NCBI RefSeq assembly: GCF_002008225.1
Contig: NZ_MRDH01000006.1
Coordinates: 124,001-188,000 of the forward strand
DNA from: Agrobacterium salinitolerans
GTDB lineage: Bacteria > Pseudomonadota > Alphaproteobacteria > Rhizobiales > Rhizobiaceae
Reading direction: 5' to 3'
DNA: 64,000 bases
Below the pieces are notes generated by a model. It was given only the letters and a program-made list of their open reading frames with translations, was not told the DNA's origin and did no database searches. The position numbers were made by a program, and so were the translations under genes. Positions 25,616 to 32,168 of this stretch are shown in pieces; the stretch's first letter is position 1; every line of letters begins with the position of its first letter.

Positions 25616-25824
25616 AAGGCATCCCCGATGATGTTCTCGTGGGCCCAGGCCACATAGCGATCGAGGACGGGGCCGGCATCTTCACCAGTGCACTTGCGAT
25701 AAGCTTCGCGCGTCGGCCGGTCCTGTATCGCCCATAGAAGCGCGTCAGCATCGACAGGGAGCGGATATCCTTCCTCTGGATTGATATCGGGAATACCGTT
25801 TATCGTGACTGGTTCGGCTGTCAT
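25612..25824 (-). CDS. Small protein of the early operon
   Basis: A 70-residue protein (INPEEGYPLPVDADALLWAI, then a helical C-terminus) with ATGA overlaps on both sides. No family recognised; Trp- and acid-rich small proteins of this kind are common in phage early regions. Confidence 0.55.
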   Translation of the reverse strand: MTAEPVTINGIPDINPEEGYPLPVDADALLWAIQDRPTREAYRKCTGEDAGPVLDRYVAWAHENIIGDAF

Positions 25825-26333
25825 GCTGCGCCCTCCAGTTCCTTTGCCAGCCTGGCGCTCTCGACTATTGCTCGTGATCGAATATCGACGGCAAGGTCAT
25901 GCAGTTCGGCGGTCCGCTTGATGATGAAGCGAAGGCCTGCTACCTGAGCAGTATCGACGGCTGCCGCCAACACGTCGAGTTCGTGGCAAACCGCCTCAGC
26001 CTCGGCTTTAAGGGCCAGCGCTTCCCCGAGGTCGTCTCGTGCTTCAAGCACCCGCAAAGCTTCGTTGACTGTCAAATCCGACACGCGTTTCGTTTTTGCC
26101 ATGATCTCCGGCCAGCGCTTTGCAACTCGCATGTAGCGCTGAGCGGTTCGCGATCCGCCTTTGAAGTTTTCCTTTAGCCAGGATTCCCATTCACCATGCG
26201 GCACAAGGGCTTTCGCATCAAGCAACGCTGAGCCGGCTTCCCTCGCGGATTGTGCGGCCGACCGAAGCGCCACGGCTGCCGCCTCATGGGCATCATTCGC
26301 CATCTGAGCGAGAACAGGGAGATGATTGCTCAT
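25821..26333 (-). CDS. DUF3102 family phage protein
   Basis: A 170-residue protein starting MSNHLPVLAQMANDAHEAAA, with AAAGGAG before the ATG. Residues 25-80 (AGSALLDAKALVPHGEWESW, then ENFKGGSRTAQRYMRVAKRW) are the DUF3102 signature, found in phages and plasmids near replication genes. The rest is helical. It overlaps both neighbours by four bases. Function in the family is not established; DNA binding is likely. Confidence 0.8.
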   Translation of the reverse strand: MSNHLPVLAQMANDAHEAAAVALRSAAQSAREAGSALLDAKALVPHGEWESWLKENFKGGSRTAQRYMRVAKRWPEIMAKTKRVSDLTVNEALRVLEARDDLGEALALKAEAEAVCHELDVLAAAVDTAQVAGLRFIIKRTAELHDLAVDIRSRAIVESARLAKELEGAA

Positions 26334-26491
26334 GCCACGCTCCTTTTGAGGGGGATCGGATCGCCGCCGCCTTTCGGCCGAGGGATGTTGTAGATCGTCT
26401 CCATTGCGGCCTTTCGGATAAGCGCAGGCATCGCGTCGATAACATTCGATGGCTTGCTGTCTGCCCACTGAAAGAGATCAAGCTGCTTCAT
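26330..26491 (-). CDS. Very small protein of the early operon
   Basis: A 53-residue protein starting MKQLDLFQWADSKPSNVIDA, an N-terminus (QLDLF) common to small phage proteins that may bind the DNA sliding clamp, since Q-L-x-L-F is the bacterial beta-clamp binding consensus. GCGAGGAC precedes the ATG at 26491. It overlaps both neighbours by ATGA. Confidence 0.55.
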   Translation of the reverse strand: MKQLDLFQWADSKPSNVIDAMPALIRKAAMETIYNIPRPKGGGDPIPLKRSVA

Positions 26492-27176
26492 CTTGTCCTC
26501 GCTTGCTTTTGCACAACGTCCCACTCCTCAATATCGAACGGAAACAGGTCCCCATCCATCAGCGTATTAAGACGACGCTGGAATTCATGCGCAGGGCAAC
26601 CTCGCTGCTGCAAAAATGACCGACCATCTTCAATTGAAGACGGCACTGGGAAAGCACGACTGTCCCTCTGCTTAACCATTCCTTCCTTTTCATAAGCCCC
26701 CATTGATGGTGGTGCCTGTGGCGCTGCCGGTGGCGGTGTTTTTGATTGTAATGGTGATGGTGGTGGTAATGGTGATGGTGTTTCGTTTAGCTTTCATCAG
26801 CTTTACCGTTAGCTTTACCTGTAGGTTTTGTTTCGGTTTCGTTTAGGTTTTCAGGCTGCTTGCGTGGGCGCCCGCCTTTCTTGCCGTTTTCGACTTTCGT
26901 CTGCCGAAGTGCCTCAGACTGGAGACGCAATTCTGCAGTCTTGGAATGCCGCCAAACCCAATCAAACAAGGGTGCTAGCGCGTCACGAATGCCAGCCCAT
27001 TGTTCTCGATCCGCCATGCAGATGCGGCGCAACCGCTCATCATCGGTCGGGAGTTCGCCGTGTTGCCATTGATGGAGACGGAGACGCATATGGCAACCGT
27101 ATTCTTCTGGGCTTAAAGCAGAGGTTTCTGCCAGTTCGTCGCCTATGTAGATTTGCATCCATGGAAGGTGGCTCAT
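26488..27176 (-). pseudogene. DUF1376 replication-type gene broken by one frameshift
   Basis: The start at 27176 gives MSHLPWMQIYIGDELAETSA, a clear DUF1376 domain (residues 1-115; YdaU-like, typical of phage replication regions), then GGRPRKQPENLNETETKPTG, and stops at 26787. Adding one A to the GAAAG run at 26793 would continue as ADEKLNETPSPLPPPSP into the open frame that runs to 26488, giving one protein of about 229 residues with a Pro-rich linker and a C-terminal domain (SSIEDGRSFLQQRGCPAHEF). The downstream frame alone could start at ATG 26703 (71 residues). The restored gene would overlap its neighbours by ATGA at both ends, as all others in this operon do, which supports the frameshift reading. 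Confidence 0.65.
26690..26797 (-). other. Thr/Ile-rich 35-codon frame across the DUF1376 frameshift
   Basis: A third frame starts with ATG at 26797, overlapping the DUF1376 stop, and encodes MKAKRNTITITTTITITI, then a Thr/Gly-rich tail, ending at 26690. It arises from an ACC/ATC/ATT triplet tract. It closely resembles the enterobacterial thr operon leader peptide. Probably fortuitous; see findings. Confidence 0.25.
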
Positions 27177-27361
27177 GCGTTTGCTTGCCTCCACATCCGG
27201 TACTTGTTGGACAGCGCCGCCGCCTCACACGCCTCCAGCGCCGAGAGGCCGAAGCGATCGCGCAGGTTAGGAATAATCGGTGTCGGTGCTGGGTTTTGCT
27301 CGGCAAGCCATTGTGCGGCCTGGATAACTGTTTCGCTGTGTTGATGATCGGCGCCTGTCAT
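27173..27361 (-). CDS. Small protein of the early operon
   Basis: A 62-residue protein: TVIQAAQWLAEQNPAPTPII, PNLRDRFGLSALEACEAAAL then YRMWRQANA. The pattern (W-L, N-L-R-x-x-F-x-L-x-x-x-E-A) reads like a small helix-turn-helix, of the kind often encoded next to DUF1376 genes in rhizobial prophages. ATGA overlaps on both sides. Confidence 0.6.
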   Translation of the reverse strand: MTGADHQHSETVIQAAQWLAEQNPAPTPIIPNLRDRFGLSALEACEAAALSNKYRMWRQANA

Positions 27362-27543
27362 GCTGCCTCCACCAAAAAGTCAATTAGCTTCTGAAGGCTA
27401 GCAACCCATCGACCGCCGACTTTCTTTGCGGGGATCTCGCCCTTCTCAAGAAGGCTGAAGGTGACCCTTGGGGTGCGCCCGATTACTTTAGAAATTTCTT
27501 CTCCACCCCATACGAGGTCAACAACGGCATTTTTCTCGGCCAT
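27358..27543 (-). CDS. AlpA-like small DNA-binding protein, first gene of the leftward operon
   Basis: A 61-residue protein; residues 8-55 (LVWGGEEISKVIGRTPRVTF, SLLEKGEIPAKKVGGRWVAS) are a MerR/AlpA-type winged helix, ending in a short helix. Such proteins act as excisionases or early regulators. It is divergent from the Arc-like regulator across the triple operator and heads a chain of ATGA-overlapping genes. The ribosome site is the GAAAGAAGA stretch just upstream. Confidence 0.75.
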   Translation of the reverse strand: MAEKNAVVDLVWGGEEISKVIGRTPRVTFSLLEKGEIPAKKVGGRWVASLQKLIDFLVEAA

Positions 27544-27575
27544 GGTCTTCTTTCATCTCCGGTGAATTTACGTGA

Positions 27576-27650
27576 TGGCTAGTAGCCACTAGTTAACTAT
27601 GGCTAGTAGCCGCTATTGCGTCAAGCAGAGATTCGTGGCTAGTAGCCACT
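27576..27650. promoter_or_regulatory. Three identical palindromic operators between the early operon and the Arc-like gene
   Basis: TGGCTAGTAGCCACT at 27576-27590 and 27636-27650 and TGGCTAGTAGCCGCT at 27600-27614. Each contains the perfect palindrome GGCTA-G-TAGCC. Starts are 24 and 36 bases apart. The third copy ends on the base before the ATG of the Arc-like gene. A promoter for that gene can be read as TTGCGT (27616) with CTAGTA (27639) 17 bases later, which would put transcription start at or next to the ATG. Confidence 0.8.
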
Positions 27651-28373
27651 ATGAGCAAAAAGCCAGTGATCCAGCCCCAAGACAAATACGTGTTACGAAT
27701 GCCTGATGGTCTGCGCGATAGAATAAAAGCGTACGCCGAAAGACACGGGCGAAGCATGAATGCAGAGATTATCCGAGTTTTGGAGCGAGAGTTTCCGGAG
27801 CAGTGGCCAGTCGATGACCGCTTAATAGAACTTGCAAAAATGCTGAATGTCTTGAGTGCGGGCCGTGGTGATCCTCGGCTTGACGGCTTTATCGATCGGT
27901 TCAAGGAGACCGTGGACGGAATTGTCTCCGGACGAGTGACGGGCGTAGATGCGGAAACAAGGGAGTCTGTCAGAGAACTGTGGGCTGCATACAAGGCCGA
28001 AGCTGACGAAGCAGCGCACGAAGCCTTCAAAGACTCTCAGATGGATTACAGTGACGATGAGTTGGAAGCTCACGAGCTCACAGGGAACTATGAAAAGTAC
28101 GCCGTCCCGCCACCCAAACGGCCGCATCCTGTAGGGGACAGCTTCTATTTGATGGATATCATTCCGCGTGGTCCTCTGTCGGAAATAGCCGAGCGATTGA
28201 GTTCCGGCGACACCGAAGGTGCGGCGGATATCATGCGAAAGATACCAAAGCGCCAAATAGAGGAGCGTTTGAAATTTCACGCATTGTCAAAGTTCGAACA
28301 GGATGAACTTCGCAGTAACCCGGATGCGGGGGCTCCAGAAGAAAATTACGACCCGTTTAAACTCTCGGAGTGA
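27651..28373 (+). CDS. Arc-type ribbon-helix-helix regulator with long C-terminal extension
   Basis: A 240-residue protein. Residues 10-50 (DKYVLRMPDGLRDRIKAYAE, RHGRSMNAEIIRVLEREFPE) are an Arc/MetJ-type ribbon-helix-helix DNA-binding domain, close in pattern to P22 Arc. The next 190 residues are an unrecognised, mainly helical extension, far longer than Arc (53 residues) or Mnt. No Shine-Dalgarno precedes the ATG, which abuts the third operator, so the mRNA is probably leaderless and self-repressed. Only three bases separate it from the integrase gene, so it likely controls integration as well as the divergent early operon. Confidence 0.85.
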   Translation: MSKKPVIQPQDKYVLRMPDGLRDRIKAYAERHGRSMNAEIIRVLEREFPEQWPVDDRLIELAKMLNVLSAGRGDPRLDGFIDRFKETVDGIVSGRVTGVDAETRESVRELWAAYKAEADEAAHEAFKDSQMDYSDDELEAHELTGNYEKYAVPPPKRPHPVGDSFYLMDIIPRGPLSEIAERLSSGDTEGAADIMRKIPKRQIEERLKFHALSKFEQDELRSNPDAGAPEENYDPFKLSE

Positions 28374-28376
28374 GGC

Positions 28377-29549
28377 ATGAGTGTACGCAAGCGCGAATGG
28401 ACAACTCCAAAAGGCGATGCGAAGAGCGCTTGGGTAGTCGACTACTTCGACACTGCCGGGAAGCGCCGGCTGAAAACATTCAAGCTAAAAAAGGAAGCCG
28501 ACCGGTTCGCCGCGACGGCCTCTGTGGAGGTCAGGGAAGGCGTTCACGTCGCTGACAGTGCAAGTGTGACTGTCGAGAAGGCTGGCGCGCTGTGGATCGC
28601 CTCGGGCGAAAGCGCGGGGCTTGAGCGCTCATCGATGGATCAGCGCAAAAGCCACCTGAAGCACCACATCAATCCATTGATTGGCCAGACGCTGTTGTCG
28701 CGCCTCAATGTTCCGGCCGTCAGGGACTTCGAAGACACGATGAGGCAGAACGGCCGATCGCCAGCAATGGTGAAGAAGGTTCTGACCTCGCTCGGCTCGA
28801 TCCTGTCTGATGCGAATGAGCGTGGCCTGGCAACGCGAAATCCAATCCGGGACATCCGATCCAGCCGTAAGGGCCGTGACAGGCGGCAGGAGAAGCGCCA
28901 GAAGGGCAAGCTTGTCGTGGGCGTGGACATACCCACCAGAAGCGAGATTAAGGCGCTCGTGGCCGCTCTGGACGGCAACTGGAGGCCGTTGCTTGTGACG
29001 GCAATCTTCACGGGTATGCGTTCCTCAGAATTGAGGGGCCTGCGGTGGCAGGACGTTAATTTCAAAAAGGCAGAGATCCACGTCAATCAGCGCGCCGACC
29101 AGTTTAAGGAAATCGGCCCGACAAAGTCAGAGGCCGGCGTAAGAACGATCCCTGTGCCCCCTGTCGTCATCGCAGCGCTGAAGGAACATAAGCTCCGCCA
29201 GCCGCCGGGCTTCGAACTAGTCTTTGCCAATCCAGACGGTGAACCTCGGTCACATGCGAACATCGTCAACAAAGGCCTGAAACCAGCGATGATTCGAGCT
29301 GGTGTGACTGTGGGTGAGGGGGATGCCATCGAGGCGAAATATACTGGCCTCCACGCGCTGCGCCACTTCTACGCCTCTTGGCTTATCAACCGAAAGGAAG
29401 ATGGCGGCTTAGGTCTCCCGGTCAAAATGGTGCAGGAGCGCATGGGGCATTCCTCGATCGTGATGACAATGGACACCTACGGGCACCTATTTCCGCGGCT
29501 GGATGATGGGACAGAACTAGCACAAGCCGCGAACATTTTGCTCGATTGA
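28377..29549 (+). CDS. int: Phage-type tyrosine integrase of the element
   Basis: A 390-residue integrase with N-terminal arm-binding domain (about 1-60, WVVDYFDTAGKRRLKTFKLK), SAM-like core-binding domain (65-165) and catalytic domain. Catalytic residues: R215 (TGMRSSELRG), K in TKSEAGVRTIPV, H326 and R329 (HALRHF), H358 (MGHSS) and nucleophile Y368 (TYGHLF). It lies 60 bases from the attR repeat, reading towards it, and follows the Arc-like regulator by three bases. It should catalyse integration at tRNA-Cys. Confidence 0.95.
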   Translation: MSVRKREWTTPKGDAKSAWVVDYFDTAGKRRLKTFKLKKEADRFAATASVEVREGVHVADSASVTVEKAGALWIASGESAGLERSSMDQRKSHLKHHINPLIGQTLLSRLNVPAVRDFEDTMRQNGRSPAMVKKVLTSLGSILSDANERGLATRNPIRDIRSSRKGRDRRQEKRQKGKLVVGVDIPTRSEIKALVAALDGNWRPLLVTAIFTGMRSSELRGLRWQDVNFKKAEIHVNQRADQFKEIGPTKSEAGVRTIPVPPVVIAALKEHKLRQPPGFELVFANPDGEPRSHANIVNKGLKPAMIRAGVTVGEGDAIEAKYTGLHALRHFYASWLINRKEDGGLGLPVKMVQERMGHSSIVMTMDTYGHLFPRLDDGTELAQAANILLD

Positions 29550-29550
29550 T

Positions 29551-29568
29551 TGCAACATAATTGCGACA
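29551..29568 (+). promoter_or_regulatory. Candidate integrase arm-type site, right end
   Basis: TGCAACATAATTGCGACA, nearly identical and in the same orientation as 13390-13408. It begins two bases after the integrase stop codon and 42 bases before the attR repeat. A further TTGCGA follows at 29579. Confidence 0.45.
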
Positions 29569-29609
29569 AACGGGGAAATTGCGATGGTAAATCAATGGCG
29601 GGTGAAAGC

Positions 29610-29657
29610 CTGCAAATCCTTGTACCCCGGTTCAATTCCGGGCGAGGCCTCCAAAAA
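29610..29657 (+). repeat. attR: 48-bp copy of the tRNA-Cys 3' end
   Basis: Perfect copy of 13217-13264. The sequence before it (GGGTGAAAGC) does not continue the tRNA, so this is only the 3' part and is not a functional tRNA gene. Confidence 0.95.
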
Positions 29658-29884
29658 ATTCCACGAACACAATGTTTTCGGTATTTGTGCCCCGCTTCGC
29701 GGTAATTTGCTGTTCCGGAAAACTCCACTGTTTCGCTTTTTCCCGCACATCCTGCTCAGCGCGCTTGAAAGCGTGCGCTTGGGCAATTATGAGATTATCC
29801 AAAGGCGAGGGTGAGCCCCTGCCATTTTGAGCTTTTGGAGCCGAGGCTTCCCGACCGGCATCCTTGAAATTGAGGCGAGACGAT

Positions 29885-30556
29885 ATGATGGATTTCGAAA
29901 CCGCACGCGCCAATATGGTCGACAGCCAGTTGCGTACGACCGACGTGACGTCGCATTCCGTGCTGAAGGCGTTTTTGAGTGTGCCGCGCGAGGCATTCGT
30001 GCCGGCGGGCGTGCGGCAGATTGCCTATGTGGACGAGGACCTGCAGATCTGTCCCGCCCGCGATGGCCGTCCGGCCCGTTATGTCATGAAGACCTCGCCG
30101 CTGGCAAAGCTGCTGCAGCTTTCGGCCGTGTCGAAGGAGGACGTGGTGCTGGAAGTCGGCGGCGGCGCAGGTTATGCGGCTGCCATCCTTTCGCAGCTTG
30201 CCGGTTCGGTGGTTTCGCTTGAAAGCGATGAGGCGCTGGCCGCACAGGCGACCGAGACGCTCGCCTCGCTCGGATATGACAATGTCGCCGTCGTGACAGG
30301 CGATCTCGAAAAGGGCTATGCGGGCGAAGCGCCCTATGACCTCATTTTCATCAACGGCTCGGTGGAAGAAGTGCCGGCGGCACTGATCGACCAGCTGCGC
30401 GACGGCGGACGTCTGGTCGTGGTCGTCGGATATGGTGGCGCCGCAAAGGCCACCGTCTATCGCCGCGATGGCAACAGCACATCGGCAGCCGCTTTCTTCA
30501 ATGCTTCGATCAAGCCGCTGCCGGGTTTTGCCAAGGCGGCCGAATTCGTTTTCTGA
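29885..30556 (+). CDS. Protein-L-isoaspartate O-methyltransferase family protein
   Basis: A 223-residue Pcm-like methyltransferase starting MMDFETARANMVDSQLRTTD. It keeps the family opening (ARANMVDSQLRT), VPREAFVP and the SAM motif VVLEVGGGAGYAAAI near residue 80. It differs from the true Pcm at 53098 and belongs to the rhizobial branch usually found near popZ and valS. The GAGGCGAGACG site precedes the ATG. It is the first chromosomal gene after the element. Whether it repairs isoaspartate or modifies another substrate is not shown by the sequence. Confidence 0.85.
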   Translation: MMDFETARANMVDSQLRTTDVTSHSVLKAFLSVPREAFVPAGVRQIAYVDEDLQICPARDGRPARYVMKTSPLAKLLQLSAVSKEDVVLEVGGGAGYAAAILSQLAGSVVSLESDEALAAQATETLASLGYDNVAVVTGDLEKGYAGEAPYDLIFINGSVEEVPAALIDQLRDGGRLVVVVGYGGAAKATVYRRDGNSTSAAAFFNASIKPLPGFAKAAEFVF

Positions 30557-30582
30557 TCGGCAAAGGATCATCTTCTCTTTTG

Positions 30583-30615
30583 ACGCCGGGGTGACGTTTC
30601 CGCCCCGGCGTTTTT
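30583..30615 (+). terminator. Terminator after the methyltransferase gene
   Basis: CGCCGGGG and CCCCGGCG arms, 11-base loop, then TTTTT. Confidence 0.9.
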
Positions 30616-30945
30616 ATGTTCGGTTTGCCGGCGGGCGCTTCCTTCCGGGCCGCTCTCACAAAGCTGTGCATCATCACGAAACTTGTCGAATCAGTGATTT
30701 AGTTCCTCGCTATGCTGACCTAAACTAAGGGTGATTCGGGGTGTGCGTATTTCTGCCCCGCATGATCCTGCGACAGGGACGGCGAAATGCTCAAGCGCTT
30801 GGCCGGCCATGTTTCAGAGCATCGGTGTGACGATCGATTTCGGTTGTCGAAAACGCGATGTGCAAATTGAACAGGTCAAGGAGCGCTCATCCGGTGTCCG
30901 AGGGATGCGGCAAGGGCGCTCGAAGAGTGGAAACCGGGGATTGAT
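30616..30945 (+). promoter_or_regulatory. popZ upstream region with two GANTC sites
   Basis: 330 bases without a gene. GAATC at 30688 and GATTC at 30733 are 45 bases apart and match the CcrM methylation site GANTC, which with GcrA links promoters to the alphaproteobacterial cell cycle. No tolC gene is present here (see findings). Confidence 0.4.
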
Positions 30946-31950
30946 ATGGCTCAGCCAAGCGTAGCGCGTGAACCGTCCATGGAAGAGATTTTGGCGTCTA
31001 TCCGCCGGATCATCGAAAGCAACGAGACCGGACCTGCCGGTGCGTTTTCCGGGCAGTTGCCGCCGGTCTATGACGATGAAGACGAGGCTGCGAGCGAAGC
31101 GGCCTTCGTGGCGGAGCCCATCAGCCCGCCGGCGCGTGTTCCCCCCGCTGCAAACCAGGCTTTCGGCTCACGGCCTGCGCAGGAGTTTTCGCCGGTTTCC
31201 GAAAAGCCAATGGCTGAAGGGCAGGAAAGCGCCGCCGAAAAGACCATGTCCCTTGCCGATGTTGCCGCCCGTGTGCGTGCCGCTGCAGACCGTAACGCGG
31301 CCATGGGGCCGCAGGCTTTCGCCGCGCAGGCCCGCAGTGGCGCGTCCGAGACCGCGCCGCCGGCTGCTGCGCCGGCTCTATCGCAGCCTTTGTCCGCGAC
31401 GTCTTCGGAACGCGCTGCACCGCAGCGCCCGACGGATGTTCGGCCGCTGATGGCTGCGGCCGCCGCGAGCGTCGGCGAGCAGCCGGCATCCAGCGTGAGC
31501 GAGCAGCCGGTATCTTTTGCCGCCGAGGATCGCGCCGCCGCTGCCGCCATCGAGAGCGCGCCTTCGGCCGAAAACCGCTTCGATCAGCTGTCGCTGCGCG
31601 GTGCCATCGAAACGCCGCTGACAGCGGATCGTTTCGATATGGCGGTGCTGGAACCTGCTGTTGAAAAACATGCATTCGATCTGGCCAAGCCACAGGCAGA
31701 AGACGTGGCGGTTGGTGAGGGCGGCGTGTCGCTCAATCTCCTTTCCGCCGCTGCCGGCGCGCAGATCGCCCGTTCCTTCAGCGAGCTTGCGCAGGTTTTC
31801 GACGGCGTCGAGCGGCGCTCGATCGAGGACATGGCGGCTGAAATGCTGCGCCCGATGCTGCAGGACTGGCTGGAAGACAATCTTCCGACGCTCGTGGAGC
31901 GTCTGGTGCGTGAGGAAATCGAGCGCGTGGCGCGCGGTTCGCGCCGCTAA
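30946..31950 (+). CDS. popZ: Pole-organizing protein PopZ (DUF2497)
   Basis: A 334-residue protein with the PopZ plan: conserved N-terminal helix (MAQPSVAREPSMEEILASIR), a long Pro/Ala/acid-rich disordered linker (about 30-230), and C-terminal helices (MAAEMLRPMLQDWLEDNLPT, LVERLVREEIERVARG) that oligomerise. PopZ forms a hub at the growing pole that tethers replication origins and cell-cycle regulators; in Agrobacterium it marks the growth pole. The gene has its own terminator and long upstream region. Confidence 0.92.
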   Translation: MAQPSVAREPSMEEILASIRRIIESNETGPAGAFSGQLPPVYDDEDEAASEAAFVAEPISPPARVPPAANQAFGSRPAQEFSPVSEKPMAEGQESAAEKTMSLADVAARVRAAADRNAAMGPQAFAAQARSGASETAPPAAAPALSQPLSATSSERAAPQRPTDVRPLMAAAAASVGEQPASSVSEQPVSFAAEDRAAAAAIESAPSAENRFDQLSLRGAIETPLTADRFDMAVLEPAVEKHAFDLAKPQAEDVAVGEGGVSLNLLSAAAGAQIARSFSELAQVFDGVERRSIEDMAAEMLRPMLQDWLEDNLPTLVERLVREEIERVARGSRR

Positions 31951-31999
31951 GTTCTCCTCCGGCCGCACGAGCGATTGCGGCGGATGCTACGAAACAGGG

Positions 32000-32027
32000 G
32001 CCGCTCCGGCATAGGGGCGGCTTTTTT
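32000..32027 (+). terminator. Terminator of popZ
   Basis: GCCGCTCC and GGGGCGGC arms with a GGCATA loop, then six T residues. Confidence 0.9.
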
Positions 32028-32168
32028 GTTGAAGATGAAGGTGTTATGGGGGCATAGTCACCCGTGGGTCCGCTCAATGGTTGGCTCGCGGGCGGGTTTC
32101 TGTTGACTCTCTCCCGTCCATCCTTATTTAAAAAATCCACACAAGAACTCTAAAATTCAGGTCAGGAA

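Larger units (their letters stand above)
13217..29657 (+). mobile_element. 16.4 kb integrated element at tRNA-Cys (satellite-like or decayed prophage)
   Basis: Bounded by a perfect 48-bp repeat (13217-13264 and 29610-29657) covering the anticodon loop to just past the 3' end of tRNA-Cys. It carries a tyrosine integrase next to the right repeat, an Arc-type and an XRE-type regulator, AlpA-like small proteins, DUF1376 and DUF3102 replication-region proteins, parts of a head module with DUF2213, and a cargo cassette with a second recombinase, a PIN-domain protein and an HsdR-N nuclease. No large terminase, portal, major capsid, tail or lysis gene is visible. Composition is lower in GC than the flanks in several stretches. 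Excision would restore one tRNA-Cys. Confidence 0.92.

Noticed and set aside
27571-27650. The three repeats as a CRISPR array
   Set aside because: Repeats are only 15 bases, palindromic and with spacers of 9 and 21 bases; no cas genes. They are operators.
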